Numbered from the stretch's first letter, positions 1 through 12,743 are shown. The stretch is 64,000 nucleotides of DNA from Pectinophora gossypiella (GCF_024362695.1 NC_065417.1:6565001-6629000); one strand, 5' to 3'. A program made the numbers and translations. Notes: generated from the letters alone by a model not told the origin.

Positions 1-1449
1 TTTTTCTTGAAATGCATTAAAAAGTATATCTTTCTGTTTACAACAAAATAAAGTGTTATAAAAATAAATCAGCTTACGCAACGGAACGAACCACACACAG
101 CGTTTAAAACTCTCGCTAGCGCGAAATCGCTTTTAAAATTACAGTAAGTACTATTATGACTTAGCGCGTTTTAGTTTTTCTCGCACATTTCCCGGAAAAT
201 GCGCACAAGTGCTCCACATCACTGCTCAGGACGTCCCCGAGCCAGTTTTTACATTTTAATTAAATCTCGACCGTTTCCCCTTAAGTGGTTGTCTACTAAC
301 GGTTTAGTTTTTTTCCAGACAACTTAGTTCAGTGCACCCTTCATACGATGTAATAACATGATAAACTTCGTCAAGTTGCATAGCGACTTAGTAAGATGGT
401 GTTTACATGGTATAAAAAGACGTATGCTCAAAACTGATAGCTAGCATTTTCAAGGTTAGCCCAGCTGACGTCATCCGACCCTGCGTTACCATTTCGTAAA
501 AAATACATTTTCCACGTCCAATGTTTTTAATTTACTTTGCAAGGATTTTTTTTAATTTTAATAAAAGATTTACTTGGTTTTAATGATTTTTGTATACGTG
601 ACAAATATTAGTAATTAAATACATTAGTCAGTAATTCACTTAATTTTCAATAATAAAATTCGCGTCCTTGGAATGTTGGAGATACCAATTGAATGGTAAC
701 ACTTATGTCATCAATGGGCTAGCAATGGCAGCTTGTTATAGGATTGAGCATACCTGGTCTTCTTATACCATGGTGTTAAGTATACTTAATAAGCCTTTGC
801 ATAAAGGAGAAGGTTGTAGTTTAATAATGTCATAAGCAAGAACCTAGAGTGTTGCAAAAAGAATATAAGTTCGCATTCACTTTACTATCTACTTAATAAG
901 ACTGCGACTGTATAAGTCTTTAAAATGATAATCCTCTTACACGTAGATAATAAAAAGGCTACTCCTGAGTATTCAGTACTTAAGCATGCGCCTTCTCATT
1001 ACAAAACATGTGTGCAAACCACTTTTCAATTATGATGACGGTATAATGGGCCTTAACTATTATATTTCATCATAAAACATCCTACAAATATTTTACGACC
1101 AAACTGCTAAGTATTATAAAGAATAATAAAGGAGAAATAGTGCCATTAAAATACGATATCTATTAGTTTCCTGGTAGATCACGGTTTATAATTCCCTGGA
1201 GGAGTATAAATGTTAGAATATCAGGTGTCTACAATATAGTAAGTACCTACTTTTAATGTATAATGAGACAAAGAAACGGATATCGCAGTCACATAACTCA
1301 GTGCGCCAGACAGTATTTGTGTAATTACTGTCTTTGGTATAACAGATAATATTTTAAACAGCCTGTTATAAGGTAGTGGTGCTTTTAAAAATACTTTAGT
1401 TGTGCTTTTTATCTCCACCAGAATTGGTGAAAAGTTACAACTTTATACA
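1..1449. other. Unassigned AT-rich sequence
   Basis: No coding frame, RNA gene or repeat family is recognised apart from the CRE-like site at 466-473. Confidence 0.5.
466..473. promoter_or_regulatory. CRE palindrome TGACGTCA
   Basis: A perfect site outside any recognised repeat. Function unknown. Confidence 0.3.
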
Positions 1450-1711
1450 TTCATCATCTTCCTAGCATTATCCCGTTTTTATCCCTGCTTACCAAACCTG
1501 AAGATTTGGCAGGTCCGGTTTTTTACAGAAACGACTGCCTGTCTGACCTTCGAACCCGCGAAGGGAAAACCAGCCCGATACAGGTTAGGTCACATACCTC
1601 CAAAAATGCATTTCTCGGGAATGTGGGAGCCCACATTGTTTTGTCATCACGATGTTTTCCTTCACCGTTGAGCACGTGATAATCATTTACGATCCAAACA
1701 TGAATTCGAAA
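1450..1711 (-). mobile_element. SINE-A, headless copy
   Basis: The inverted body runs from cctagcattatcccgttttt through aagatttggcaggtccggtt and cagaaacgactgcctgtctg to gatccaaacatgaattcg. The tRNA-like head is missing. The open plus-strand frame across it is part of the repeat. Confidence 0.7.
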
Positions 1712-3136
1712 ACAAATGGACGGGACAAAGGGACGGCGGCGATGGCATAAAACCTACGAAAGGATCGGCAGAATAGAATCAAAAAATCCTCTTTTAAGAG
1801 CCATGTAATCACCGAGTTGTCTTGTCCATAGACACTGTAATACTAGACATTTGCAATGGACACAATTTATACCGTGAGTCTCACAGGATAGAGGAGAAAT
1901 GGCCTGTCTGCCCGGGGCGAAGGCGATCCTATCTGCGATGCACAATCTGGATGGTGCATTATTTATGCAATCTCGCGATGTAGCGCCACAACACAACGCA
2001 GTACACTGTACCACAACACGCCGCCGCCTGCTCTAATACCGCCTATCTCCCTAACTACCTGCTAGATCTTATCGCGAATGAAATGCCTATCCGAGAGTCA
2101 CTTTCTTTCTTTTATCCTTACAGCCACACTTGATTGGATAATACTCGATCATCACTGGACTTTCTTTTGTTTTTCTCGAACACTTTTGCGATGATTGCGA
2201 CGCATGGTCGTTTTTTATTCGCTTTGTGCGTAAACAGAAATTATAATGTTTACGGCTAGGTTAGTTACATCACAGCTGTAGAAATAGTTCCTAGAGAAAC
2301 CATAGCAGTTATATTATGTCAACTATGAATTCTATAAATAGGGCCACTTATTTTCCAGTCATTACGTGTACGTCACGATACGTCGGCTTACCGCTGTATA
2401 AAAAACCCGTGAATGCGCAGAATCCTCGTGAGAGCGCCATTATCGAGATCGTATGATGATTGCGCAGACGCAAGCAGCCGTCAGTCAGATCGCCTAATGC
2501 CTCCGGCGTGCTACAGGAGCAAAAATGAAGGTTTATGTCTGTATTAGAGCAACTGTTTGATTTTTGATTCTGAGAGATTTCATCTTCGAACAACCTGAGC
2601 ATAAGGGTCTTATATATTTATTTAATTTTGCTGTATCGCGTGCGGAACCGATTATGAAGTAATAACATCCTTTCAACTAACATTCATCTTCACGATACAA
2701 TAGTGAATTGAACGTCCTTAAGAACTTATGTGCTGACTGAATAATGAAGGAATGCAAGAGACGGTGTATGACGTACAAAAAGTATTTATGATTCATTTTC
2801 TATGACATGTATTATGAACACACGACACAAATTACGAAGCCAATTTCAATAGCGAGCCTGCATCGCTCTTATGAAGTTATTTACTTCAGCCGCACAATAA
2901 TACTTCTACATGCGCAATATTAATCGCGGTTATTCCTTCCCTTTTTCTGTAAGTTGTTTTAGTTGGCACCTTCGATCATATTATTATTTACGATGGAACG
3001 TTGGCAGGCAGGAAAAGTAGAACAACATAATATTTTAGTATGTAAGTAATTTAGTATGTGCAATAAGTACGCTAATAGCTTTAAAGCATTCCAATCTACT
3101 TATGACAAGTGCATTGCTTATACCTATTATATTGGG
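1712..3136. other. Unassigned sequence
   Basis: It includes a Cys-rich minus-strand frame at 1754-2014 that I judge to be chance: it has no splice context or codon bias. No repeat is recognised. Confidence 0.45.
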
Positions 3137-3200
3137 TTGGCCAAGTAGTTAATGATATCTTTAGGCATTTGCGGCCTACAATAAATTACGTCCCGAAAAA
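3137..3200 (+). mobile_element. Old Jt retroposon tail
   Basis: The block ggccaagtagttaatgat, then gcggcctacaataaa and a short A-run follow the Jt order with many changes. Confidence 0.5.
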
Positions 3201-3654
3201 CTTACATTATATTGTATGTTTGGTATGAGACTTAATAAGCTTTTACAAATCTTAGCTAATTTGTTTCATAATAACTTCATCATAGCAAATTGAAGACCAG
3301 TCTAGATTATTTCGAGTGCGTAGGAAAGGCAACAAACTTTCTAATTATAATTGACCTAAGTTTCTCTTTCTGTGGCGTATTATATTACGAGACATTATGT
3401 TTCAGCTAATATACTGGAAAGATGATGTAATACGTGTAATTTAGTTCTTCTTTAAGTTCCGTACTGAAATTGGCAGAATGGAAGTCATATACTGATAGAG
3501 TACTGTCTATCTGGTACAACTTCTTAACTAAAATCGTCTTACGACGAAAGTTGAGGTGCCTGCTGAGTAAAGAAATTGACCTATCTACTTTCCCTAAATA
3601 CTTAATATTCGTAATAAAATAATTACCTACTACCTACTTTTATCCGTCTGTATA

Positions 3655-3712
3655 TGTCCTGTGTTTATGTTTTTACGCAATAAAGAATTATTGATTGATT
3701 GATTTGAAAAAT
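3655..3712 (+). mobile_element. Retroposon 3' tail with TTGA repeat
   Basis: gtttatgtttttacgcaata aagaattattgattgattga ends in a short TTGA repeat, as LINE and SINE tails do. No body is recognised. Confidence 0.4.
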
Positions 3713-5006
3713 AGATGACGCTGTTCAGACTCAACGTGATAATTACTTATCTTCTCATTGCTGTGGGTATATAATATAATTAATCAAAAATATAATGTAA
3801 CGGCAGAGCCATATATAAAAATAATTGTTGCGTTATATTTGCATAAGATACTCGTACGTATAGAAAGAATTGTGTTACCTCTTTTACTCCTCTTTATTTT
3901 TATCAGAACAATAATGGATGGAAGATGTCTTGTGGCCAGGTGTAATAACAAGTGTCATCTTTTATACCCAAAAACAAAGAAAAAAATGCTTGTTTGTTAT
4001 CCATGAAATTAGAAGTTTAAACGAAGACGAAATTATATAGCGCCATCTACATTTTTGGTCATATACTTAAAGGGAAATTTTACTGCGAAATTATTGTTGG
4101 TTTGCCTCGATGCCACTAACCACGTGGATGTAACTTTACCTTGTTCGACTCACACTTTGCCGTGTTTTTGTATAAAGTTGTCTCGGTAACTGTGAGTGCA
4201 CTTTACTTGCAACCGTTGGTTAATTGTGAAGAATTTTAACAAGAGCAGCATACCCACCGTTTATGTGAACTACAAGCGGGAATTTTTGTAATAATTTACA
4301 AAGAAGTATTTAATCGTGAACAAAGGCTTGTAGTCAAACAGTTTATATATAAAAATGCGCTCATGAGACATGTTTTCATGTAAGTACCTAAGAATCCTTT
4401 TCGTCGTTTGAATTATTTGAGGCATGACAGATTTGAATAATGACAAGACTACTTACAAAATTTACAATCAAACTCTTTTCCTATAAAGTCGTATAAAAGT
4501 AGATACATACACACGCACCTTTGTTTGGTTGTTCGTACACGTAGTTTTAGTTATTCTATATTCGTAGTAAGTAATTGAGGTATATTCGTAAATAGCTACA
4601 ATTTACTACCAAGAGACGTCCTTGTCAAGTTAAATTATTTATTTTTTAACATGTCCGCTGTTCCGCTACTCGAAATAATGGGGAATGAACAAAAACTGAA
4701 TGTAATTCTTTTATCGTATATTAAGATAATAGTACGGAACTGTTTTTGTGACAAGCATGTAAAAAGCATTCAACATGCGTTAACGTAACGACATTTTAAT
4801 GGATCCTAAATTGAAGACCATGACAGATGGATGGACTATTGCAACTTGCAACCATCGATATATAAACGTAAGATTTGATACACTTAAAAAGTTATTTATA
4901 ACCATATTTTTCTAATTTCTGTATTTTTTCTAATTTTCACTGTTTGCCCGTAGACCGTTGTATCTAGGAAATGCAGTTCCGACTCGAGAGCGCAAATTCG
5001 ACACCC
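3713..5006. other. Unassigned AT-rich sequence
   Basis: Nothing recognised. The short plus-strand frame near 3758 is AT-driven. Confidence 0.5.
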
Positions 5007-5061
5007 CGCGGGATTGATATTTCCAATCCCAATTTCCGGGATTGGAAATATCAATCCCGCG
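5007..5061. repeat. Perfect 24-bp hairpin, 7-base loop
   Basis: The arms 5007-5030 and 5038-5061 are exact reverse complements, each containing ggattgatatttccaatccc or its complement, with loop aatttcc. The base next to the stem on each side does not pair, so the edges are sharp. No transcript evidence is visible. Confidence 0.9.
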
Positions 5062-5794
5062 AGATCCCGAATTTATTAACTAGAATAAAAAATAAATAAA
5101 GCTAGGATGGCTGAAAACGATGAAAACTGTTTGGTTGTGATAGTGAGGTTGATTAAAACACAATATTTTTGAAAGAAAACGAATACCATTATTCTTCAAT
5201 ATTACTAACTAAATAAGTAACTGTACCCTAACAGGATTGATGAGTTCAATTGTGTATACTTTTGTACCATTTCTAAGTACTACATGGAAACAAAAACAAA
5301 AATTGTTTTGATTTTGATTGATTATTATCCACCGGAGTAAGCAGAGGCTATATAATCCCATTTAAGTTCTTTAATCCTGACATACTTATCTTGTTTCCTC
5401 CACATTCATTAAGGTAAGCTTAGACGTACCCGAAAAGCAAGTTATAAATCTACCCACGCCGGTTCATAGTAGATCGTACTACACCAACAACAACCACCAA
5501 CCGACAGCAACAGTATCCTAAAAATATGGCACCAACATCAAATACTGTCTTCAATCTACGTCATTACTTTCTAAGCCGTACCTGGCAGGGACAGACATAG
5601 AGCCAACCTGCATTATGTATCAGTAACGTTAATGCCCATTCTAACATTCTAGGAACTGAGTAATCAATCATCTTGGATTCAAATATAAGTTCTTAATAGC
5701 CATTTTGAACGTGTACACTAGCCCTAGGCAAAAGAAAAATAAAAATACACGCACGTCGCGTAAGATTGGATAAAAATCTTTAAACATGAAATAA

Positions 5795-5900
5795 ACTATT
5801 AATTTATTTATTTTATTGTGTTTTTTTATGGAAAACCAACAGTTACAAAATACATTAAATAGACAACAAACATAACAGTTGAAAACTAATTACAAGTTTC
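5795..5900 (-). mobile_element. Probable antisense LINE tail
   Basis: A ttatttatttta start and an A-rich continuation with aaaatacattaaatagacaa resemble other reversed LINE ends here. The evidence is composition and order only. Confidence 0.3.
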
Positions 5901-6345
5901 CACTGATAACCCTATACTAAATAAATAATTCAATATAATAATAACGCCAAAATAATAAATAACTTTATGATAATTCTTATTGAGTATAGACATATTTCTA
6001 TACCAGCTAGCAGGAATTTAATTGGTATAAATATATAATTACTTATATAAAGAAATCGATAAAATGTAAAAATCTCGCTTAGATTAAGAGAAATAGATTG
6101 CTTTAAATTACTATTAAAGTGAGGTAAACAACATTAAAACGGATTGCAATGTCCGAAGGATCCAGAGTGAGAAGGAAGGGTAAATAGGGTAATGATAATT
6201 ACACTCGAACTTGAACTCATTTAACAAAGCTTGGTGTTGATTTATTTAAACATTTATAGGTAATTCAATAGAGCAGTTCCCGTTGGTATCGAGCAGGATG
6301 GAACATTATGAGCGCGGGCGCAGGTTCGATAGGTTAACCGATACA

Positions 6346-6374
6346 CTGCGCGCTAACGAGCTACAAGCGCGCAG
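6346..6374. repeat. 9-bp GC stem-loop
   Basis: ctgcgcgct and agcgcgcag pair around 11 bases in a short GC-rich patch. Confidence 0.7.
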
Positions 6375-6869
6375 CCCACCGACACACAATAAGGCTTACT
6401 CCATAATAATATACCAGATTACACTTTTGTCGTATAGATCTACAATTTACCAATCAAGCCAAAAGGACTGTTGGCAATAGAAACAAATTTAAAGAAACTA
6501 ACATTTTTACTTTGGCATCACAATATATCTACGAAAACTTGATATAAGTACTTAAGGAAAAAAGCATACGGGATTGTTTGAAAAAAATAGTGATCGGCAC
6601 ATTGTTCGTTTGGTCATTCGTCAGTTGACTGCATAAGATCACTAAATCTTTAAAGGGGCACTGTATAGGTACTATTTTACAATAAGATTCCCATTGACAT
6701 TCAGCTTATTACAATTGAATATGACATTCAGTATTACCTTTGAACAGTTTCAAGACAGTAATTAAATAGAAACTTTGTAAAAAAGTTAATGATTATTTAG
6801 AACAAATATTAGGTGGTCAATTTACTAAATTGTATACTTAATAATATTTTATGTTTTTATTTAAAAAGA

Positions 6870-7040
6870 ACGTCTAAGGCCCAGTGCAGAAGTTTTGTGC
6901 AGCTTCTTTTTCCCGGCAATACAGGTTGTGAGAAGCTGCAGTAGTTTTAGGCGGATGAGATGTTTTCGTTATGTAAAAAATGACGGTTCAAAGTGTAACT
7001 ATGTTACCTACTGAATAAAGATATTTTTTTGATATTGAAT
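6870..7040 (+). mobile_element. Retroposon 3' end with AATAAAG signal
   Basis: The segment caggttgtgagaagctgcag, taggcggatgagatgttttc and tatgttacctactgaataaa recurs at 30041-30191 and, for its last part, at 61951-61990. The position of AATAAAG before a simple repeat is typical of a LINE 3' end. The parent is not identified. Confidence 0.55.
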
Positions 7041-7369
7041 ATTTGTGGAGTATTGCATTCATAATCCCGACTGAAAAAAAAACTAGTGAAGACGTTTTTG
7101 AAAATTTATTGAGCATTTAATAATAAATCAGCAATCACCATTGATAGATGTAAATAAGGTAACTATGTAGTCATGAAGTACTTTCTAATATTTTGGGCCA
7201 GGTAGCTATTTCCAATAATAGCTTGTCGGAAATAAAAAATACTTAGTTAAGTTATTGTCATCCGAGACAAATCTACCTACAATATACGTCACGTCATATA
7301 AAATATTCAATTTTAACCGTGTCTTTAATAAATAATATGATTCACCCAAGAACCCGTTAACAAATTCAG

Positions 7370-7446
7370 AGGTCTGATCCCAACGGGATTCGAACCCGCG
7401 ACATTCAAATGTTAGCGCGTGTTCTACCTCTCAGCCATCACGGCTT
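7370..7446 (-). mobile_element. tRNA-like SINE head
   Basis: Read on the minus strand, gatggctgagaggtagaaca (A-box) and gcgggttcgaatcccgttgg (B-box) are well conserved. The ends gccgtga and ttgggat do not pair as an acceptor stem and there is no normal anticodon arm, so this is a SINE head rather than a working tRNA gene. Its body is not recognised. Confidence 0.6.
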
Positions 7447-7700
7447 CCTCGAATTTGTCGTATATTCTCCCCGATTACGATCCAGAGAGGTTGTTGTCCT
7501 ATAAATTCTGTTCTTCACGATCACATCATGAAAGTTAACTTCACTACCTACGTTACAGGCACCATAATTTTGATACTGGTTATATCTACTGGGAACATAA
7601 AATCTTGATATTTTATGGAGATGAAAATTTCCGGAAGCAGCAAATAAGACTCACCGATTGAATTTTGTTTGGATAAGTATTGAATACTCTCTCTCTTTAT

Positions 7701-7811
7701 TTAAGAGCTGCGCTCTTGTCGGTGGAGTAATCGCCATTCCTCTCTTCTTCCCGCCAAATCCTTCACTTCCTAATACGATACGACCTCCACCTTCTCTTTT
7801 ATTTGTTTGAA
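7701..7811 (-). pseudogene. RTE-type LINE polymerase C-terminus
   Basis: Minus-strand codons read FKQIKEKVEVVSY, a stop, then EVKDLAGRREEWRLLHRQER and SS with a final stop. It aligns with the piece at 39032-39145 (QIKEKANVVSYEEVKEL) and extends further downstream. The internal stop shows decay. A 19-bp tandem repeat borders it at 7811. Confidence 0.7.
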
Positions 7812-7860
7812 TTGAATACTACTATTTGTATTGAATACTACTATTTGTATTGAATACTAT
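7811..7860. repeat. 19-bp tandem repeat, 2.6 copies
   Basis: The unit attgaatactactatttgt is repeated exactly at 7811 and 7830 and partly at 7849. It abuts an RTE remnant. Confidence 0.85.
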
Positions 7861-8586
7861 TCGAGGCAAATCTACAATAAGTCAAATAAGAAATGGCAAA
7901 ATGAGAAAATTAAGAGAAACAAAGTAATTATTATCATCAACTTTATCATCATAATTTCAGCCATCTGCAACCTTTCAGCTTTGGCCATACTGGGAGACAA
8001 ATAATGCACACACTACACGTGGCACACTTAAAATGATCATTTCGATGATATCCAGCACTTAAGAAAGTATCTGTACTTACACTAATGTTATTATTTCTCT
8101 AAAGTAACGTGTTTTCATTATTATATTAACAGTAATAATAACATAAACATTACACAGAAAACAAAATAAATAAAAACATTTATGAACAAACTTTTGAATC
8201 TTAGCTCCCAAACTAAAGTTACTGTGGGTGCCATGTGGGTGGTTTAGTTACACAAAGTTACAAGTAAGTACATTCTAAATACTTCCAATTACGTATATCC
8301 ACCTCCATACTGAGCTCTCTTATAATCTTGTTGTCTACTTTGTCCATACTTGTGTTTAGTAATTCGAAATATTCCCTATGTAGAGGCGGCTTAACTCAGG
8401 TATGTTCGTGGAATGCCTCTATAGTGCTCTTGAATCACATCGCTCGGGTAGGAAGTGATCCTCGAGTTGAACTTGGTGTTGTTCTCACATTTCTAAGTTC
8501 ATTGTTGAAATGTGTAACTAAATGTGTGTTTGTATATGAACTATGAGTTGGAAAAATATTTCCACTTGCATACAGAAAAATCAGCC
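7861..8586. other. Unassigned sequence
   Basis: No gene or repeat is recognised. The frame at 8328-8546 is a chance frame. Confidence 0.45.
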
Positions 8587-8674
8587 CCCTAGCATTGTCC
8601 CGTTTTTCACTGGGTCCGCTTACCTAACCTGAAGATTGGACACGTCCGGTTTTTTACAGAAGCGACTGCCTGCC
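8587..8674 (-). mobile_element. SINE-A 3' fragment
   Basis: cctagcattgtcccgttttt through agaagcgactgcctgccaga is the 3' third of SINE-A in reverse. Confidence 0.65.
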
Positions 8675-8689
8675 AGAAACAAGAAACCT

Positions 8690-8790
8690 TTAAAGACGAT
8701 GAAAAATATAATGTTACGGTCAAAAATCAAGGGGAGGCTTTTGTCTAGCAGTGGGATTAAAAGGCTAGATAAGATAAGGAGATTTGTGAT
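8690..8790 (+). pseudogene. LINE C-terminal scrap
   Basis: The block ggggaggcttttgtctagca gtgggattaaaaggctag corresponds to the EAF-QQWD ending of a lepidopteran LINE polymerase, with a stop inside. It abuts a SINE-A fragment on its left. Confidence 0.45.
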
Positions 8791-9655
8791 GGTGTATCAA
8801 TAGGACACAACCATCTAGAAACCACCATCACCACCAACGCGTCGTTGCCAATTTAAAAGCTCTTATGTGTCGCTCTCACCAAATTACTTTTTTGTCAGGG
8901 TCGAATAGTATTTTGCTCCTAAAACATTCAGTACAAACTCTTATGTAAGTACGTAAATATCAATTATCTTTTAATATTTTTTAACACAGTCATACAAAAA
9001 AAAATTCAGGGGGAAGTATTTTTTAATTTCTGTAAAATTGGCTACGACGTACGGGAAATTATTTGGTATTTGGTTGTCGGCAACAAATTAATTGCGCACC
9101 TCTAACCTTTATACACTTTGTTGGTGGCGCCACCATATTCCCCTGAGTGAGTTGGGCTCTAAAACAAACTAGATTTCCGATTAGACATACGCCTTCTAAC
9201 CTGAGGCAACAATGTTCTCCACATGAAAAATAAACTATTACTCGACTACCCGAGAACGCTTCTCCAAGACTGATAGCATTATTCCTTGTTTTATTTACTC
9301 TAACCATCGAATAATAATACTGCACTAGCATTTCATAATCCTGAATGCAAGCTTACCCTGAGGCAAAGGATTGTTCACCGATATACGGCCGAGTTCAATT
9401 AATTGATGCACATGTTTTAACAATTTATAAAAGTACGACGTATGTGGTCGAGGTATTCATGAATATAGTAAGTAACGTTTGCTTTTATTTATTTTTTAAA
9501 TGCAATTTTCTGTAGCCACGCAATAATATTTTACGATTCTAGCCTGTGATGTTATCGCAAATTAAAATTAGAGTCTATTGGGCGACGTGAAATAGTAACA
9601 TAAAAAGTGTAATAAGTAAACTAACCTAATTGTTTCTTGCACAAAGGCGGGAAAG
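8791..9655. other. Unassigned sequence
   Basis: Nothing recognised. The minus-strand frame at 9059-9331 lacks coding bias. Confidence 0.45.
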
Positions 9656-9792
9656 CAGGAGAGTTAAAAAGATCACACTGAAGGCCTGAAGCAATTCAAA
9701 TAAAAAAATAATATTGCTATTTGACATTTGATGACATTGCGCATTTATTTTTATATGCCTTTAGATTAATTGCTTTCATGTCTCGCTTTCCC
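9656..9792. mobile_element. M3 MITE, diverged
   Basis: gagttaaaaagatcacactg and ataatattgctatttgacat then gatgacattgcgcatttatt match. The right arm has decayed. Confidence 0.65.
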
Positions 9793-10732
9793 GGCTCTGT
9801 GCGCATCATGCTCAAAAGTTAATTAATTAAGTATTCAGTATAAATAATTTATAGGCTGCAAGTTCTGAAACCCGTAATTCGTTTTATTTTTTTATATATT
9901 ATTTATTGAACTCATATTAATAAAAACGAAAACAAAAAGACAAGCTGTATGTGTGTGCATTATTAATGACTGTAAGTATATTAATTATTTTCATTTGTTC
10001 AACAGGTGATATGAAATTGTATTTTTGCTTACCATAAATAAAAAAAGCTTGGTGTCAAAATAAAAACCTTACAAGTTATAAATACTTACTTAATTTCAAA
10101 GTTCTGCACGACTTATTTTCTAAGCTATCCATCATTAATGGAATCGTGCGCATCAGGCTACATCGGTATTTGTTTAGCGTACTTATTTTGCTTTCCAAGG
10201 GTTCTCGGTAAAAACAGAGCGAGTCGAAATTCTGAGAAGCAAAGTGTTTAACATAAGCACGTGGTCGGCGCGAGGGCAAGGTAAAACGGCGTTGTACTGA
10301 GAAGTAAGCGGCGCAAGCGCAGCGATATCTCATACTAGATGGGCGAGAGTACTCTCATATTGTATAGGTAGGTAAGTACATGAGTTGGCATTGTATTAAA
10401 GCTTCTTAGAAGAGTAATCTTTTGGATTACGCTCCATTTCCTGACAGGTTTGTAATTTGTAAGTGTATGTGCTCATCGGTGGGATGCGTACAGAATGTTT
10501 ACACAGGTGCTAAGTGTAGGTGTAGTACTTACTGATTTGGAAGAAAGAAAGAAGTTCGACAATGATACCTTTTTTATCTTCTTTGTGATTGCGACGAAAA
10601 GGAAACAACCGAACACGCGAGAATAGAAGATGAGGGGAACTCTGCGCATCGCTTGTCTTTGTATGTATATAACCAAAGATAATACAATTCACTACGTTTT
10701 ATATGCCCACGAAAACGTGCGCTTTGATACAC
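9793..10732. other. Unassigned sequence with a short GC-richer patch
   Basis: A patch at 10250-10335 is GC-richer. No exon signals are convincing. Confidence 0.45.
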
Positions 10733-10989
10733 CAATTGGGTCGGGCACTAGGTTCAAGATAAATTATGAAATCCTGATGACTAAATAAAGGCACATCTAA
10801 AAACATTTTCTTTTTTCTATTTAACTTATTTATGAATTTTAATCAAGAAAAACGTAATAATAAGTCCGACAGTTTGTCACATTTGTCTATGACGTCACAG
10901 TGTGGTTTTTCATATCATTTCCATAGTAATTTCGTGTTTTGAAGTTTAGAAAAAGTAACTGATTTGACTAGTTAGAAACTAGCCTATTG
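10733..10989. mobile_element. M4 MITE carrying a CRE palindrome
   Basis: ttcaagataaattatgaaat, ctatttaacttatttatgaa and tttccatagtaatttcgtgt recur in three other copies. The ends resemble each other inverted (tagttt-c-a). It contains TGACGTCA at 10890-10897. Confidence 0.7.
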
Positions 10990-11379
10990 TACTTAGAAGT
11001 TATTTGTATGAAAGTGGGCTATAATCGTAAAATAAATTGTTATCTTTAAATTACGGCAGTAACTTACAGTGTCAATATGACAAAAATCTAGTTCAGCTAG
11101 AAATCATCGGTAATAACCTGTCTGGATATTGGAGGTCAGTGCTGGTAATGACATTACAGCCGTGACTACGATCGTCTGCGCTCACGCCGCCGCGGCTGTG
11201 GCGGGGGTGACGCCGAGTTGTTGATACTAAACATTTTATCGCCCATCAAATCACTTGCGGTAACGCTTTGACGCTTTTTATAACTTACGTGTAAGTTCTA
11301 AGTTAAATATCTGGTTTTTTAAACAGGTAATGTTATCTGAGGCAAAATTATCTTTTTTTTTATTGGGAGCTTTTAGTAG
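10990..11379. other. Unassigned sequence with a CpG cluster
   Basis: cgctcacgccgccgcggctg near 11179 is a small CpG cluster. Nothing else is seen. Confidence 0.4.
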
Positions 11380-11594
11380 TAAGTAAAGGCCAATTACAAG
11401 CTACCACAAATAAATTAAAAACAGTTATTTAAAGCAATTCATCTAAGAAAGTAATAATTGCTATTTGACTTTTGTTGACTTTGCGCATTTATTTTTTGTA
11501 TGCGCAAATGTCAAATTGCAATATTGCTTTTTACCCGACTACCGGAAAAATGTTTTTAGATGAATTGTTTTAATGTGGCCTTTTTAAACCCCCT
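11380..11594. mobile_element. M3 MITE with extra sequence
   Basis: The left end is eroded (taaaggcc) and carries ~35 extra bp. The right arm gatgaattgttttaatgtgg cctttttaaacccc is intact but holds ~23 extra bp (acccgactaccgg region) after gctttttt. Confidence 0.65.
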
Positions 11595-11954
11595 GTTCTT
11601 TGCTAAATGATATGAGCTCTACATGAATCTTCGCTAAACCGCGAGTTAATATATTATATTAAACCTGTCAATGTGTCTAGTTGATCGCCCGCCGGGTCGT
11701 GTCATTTGCGGCGACGATTTTATGCGATAATTTCACGACCTGCAAAGTAGTTTCGAGGTTAATGTCTTCTTTACGCGTCGAATTTGCGAATTTAGACAGC
11801 TTGTACTGTATATCGTCTACGAGTCTAAACTTTTATCAACTTTTATTATTGGCTTTAAAAGTACCTATTTGTATGACCATCTGGGGAGGCATTGAAGTTG
11901 TCAGACGACAACTTTATAAGCATGTATAACAATTTTAAAAGTTATTTCTATCGA

Positions 11955-11998
11955 CGTGAGTCGTGACGTATTGTAGATTTGCCACAGATGACATTACT
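11955..11998 (-). mobile_element. Degenerate Jt tail
   Basis: The stretch gtgacgtattgtagatttgc followed by cacagatgacattac is an inverted Jt tail without a visible T-run or the ggccgg border. Confidence 0.5.
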
Positions 11999-12540
11999 TT
12001 TGCATTTACGTTGTGACTTGTATATTTACTTTGTGTAAATTGTTGAGGTGGCATTATGTCCGCATATGTAGTCCTACGTCATCGTCAATGACATATCGGA
12101 GCACATATCGGATTGGAGCGGAGCCACCTGATACAGGCATCCTTCTTGCTTAAAATTTTTGATTTTTTTTTTTGATATCCGAAAGCATCGAATTTAGTGC
12201 AATACCGTTACCTCTGTTATGTAAATAGAAAGTGCCACATAACGAAGCAAGACGGCACTAATAACAACATTATGGACAAACTGTTGACCGGAAAATTGTA
12301 CATGTTATGCAACAAAGTCGTCTGCTCGACTTTACCATAGTGTATAATGACCCAAAAATCTAGAAATAAATTGTTTCTATTCCAAAGGGCCGAAACACAA
12401 AAAGGAAGTGGACCATGATGCTATGCAGATAATTATATACGCATTTGATAAGAATGTCTATCTCGTATGTATTTCCAACATTGATTTGTCTAAGTATGAT
12501 TGCGTTATGGCTTTGCTAGAAAGACCGTAGCTAAAATCGA
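11999..12540. other. Unassigned sequence
   Basis: acatatcgga occurs twice near 12090-12110. Nothing else is recognised. Confidence 0.45.
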
Positions 12541-12592
12541 GACAAAAAAAAGGAAAAAAACGGAAAAAAAAGAGAGAGGGAGGAGAAAAAAT
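12541..12592. repeat. Purine tract, ~50 bp
   Basis: All bases but two are A or G, with runs of A and a gagagagggagg stretch. Confidence 0.85.
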
Positions 12593-12743
12593 TTAATTAC
12601 TTACTGATAACTAGAGATGCACCGGTTAGGCTATTATCGAACCGAATATTTAGCCGAACTATTTAGTTTCGTGTTAAGTCTAAGGTAAATCTTCATAGCG
12701 TGCTTAATATTGCCGGAACCATCTGTGGAAGTAATCAAAATAA

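Larger units (their letters stand above)
5062..6869. other. Mostly unassigned sequence
   Basis: Apart from a probable LINE tail (5795-5900) and a small GC hairpin (6346-6374), nothing is recognised. Confidence 0.45.

Noticed and set aside
1754..2014. Cys-rich 86-codon minus-strand frame that might suggest a small secreted peptide
   Set aside because: No signal peptide, no regular Cys spacing, no coding bias and no splice context.
7370..7446. tRNA gene on the minus strand
   Set aside because: A- and B-boxes are good but the acceptor arms do not pair and the anticodon arm is abnormal; a SINE head is the better reading.
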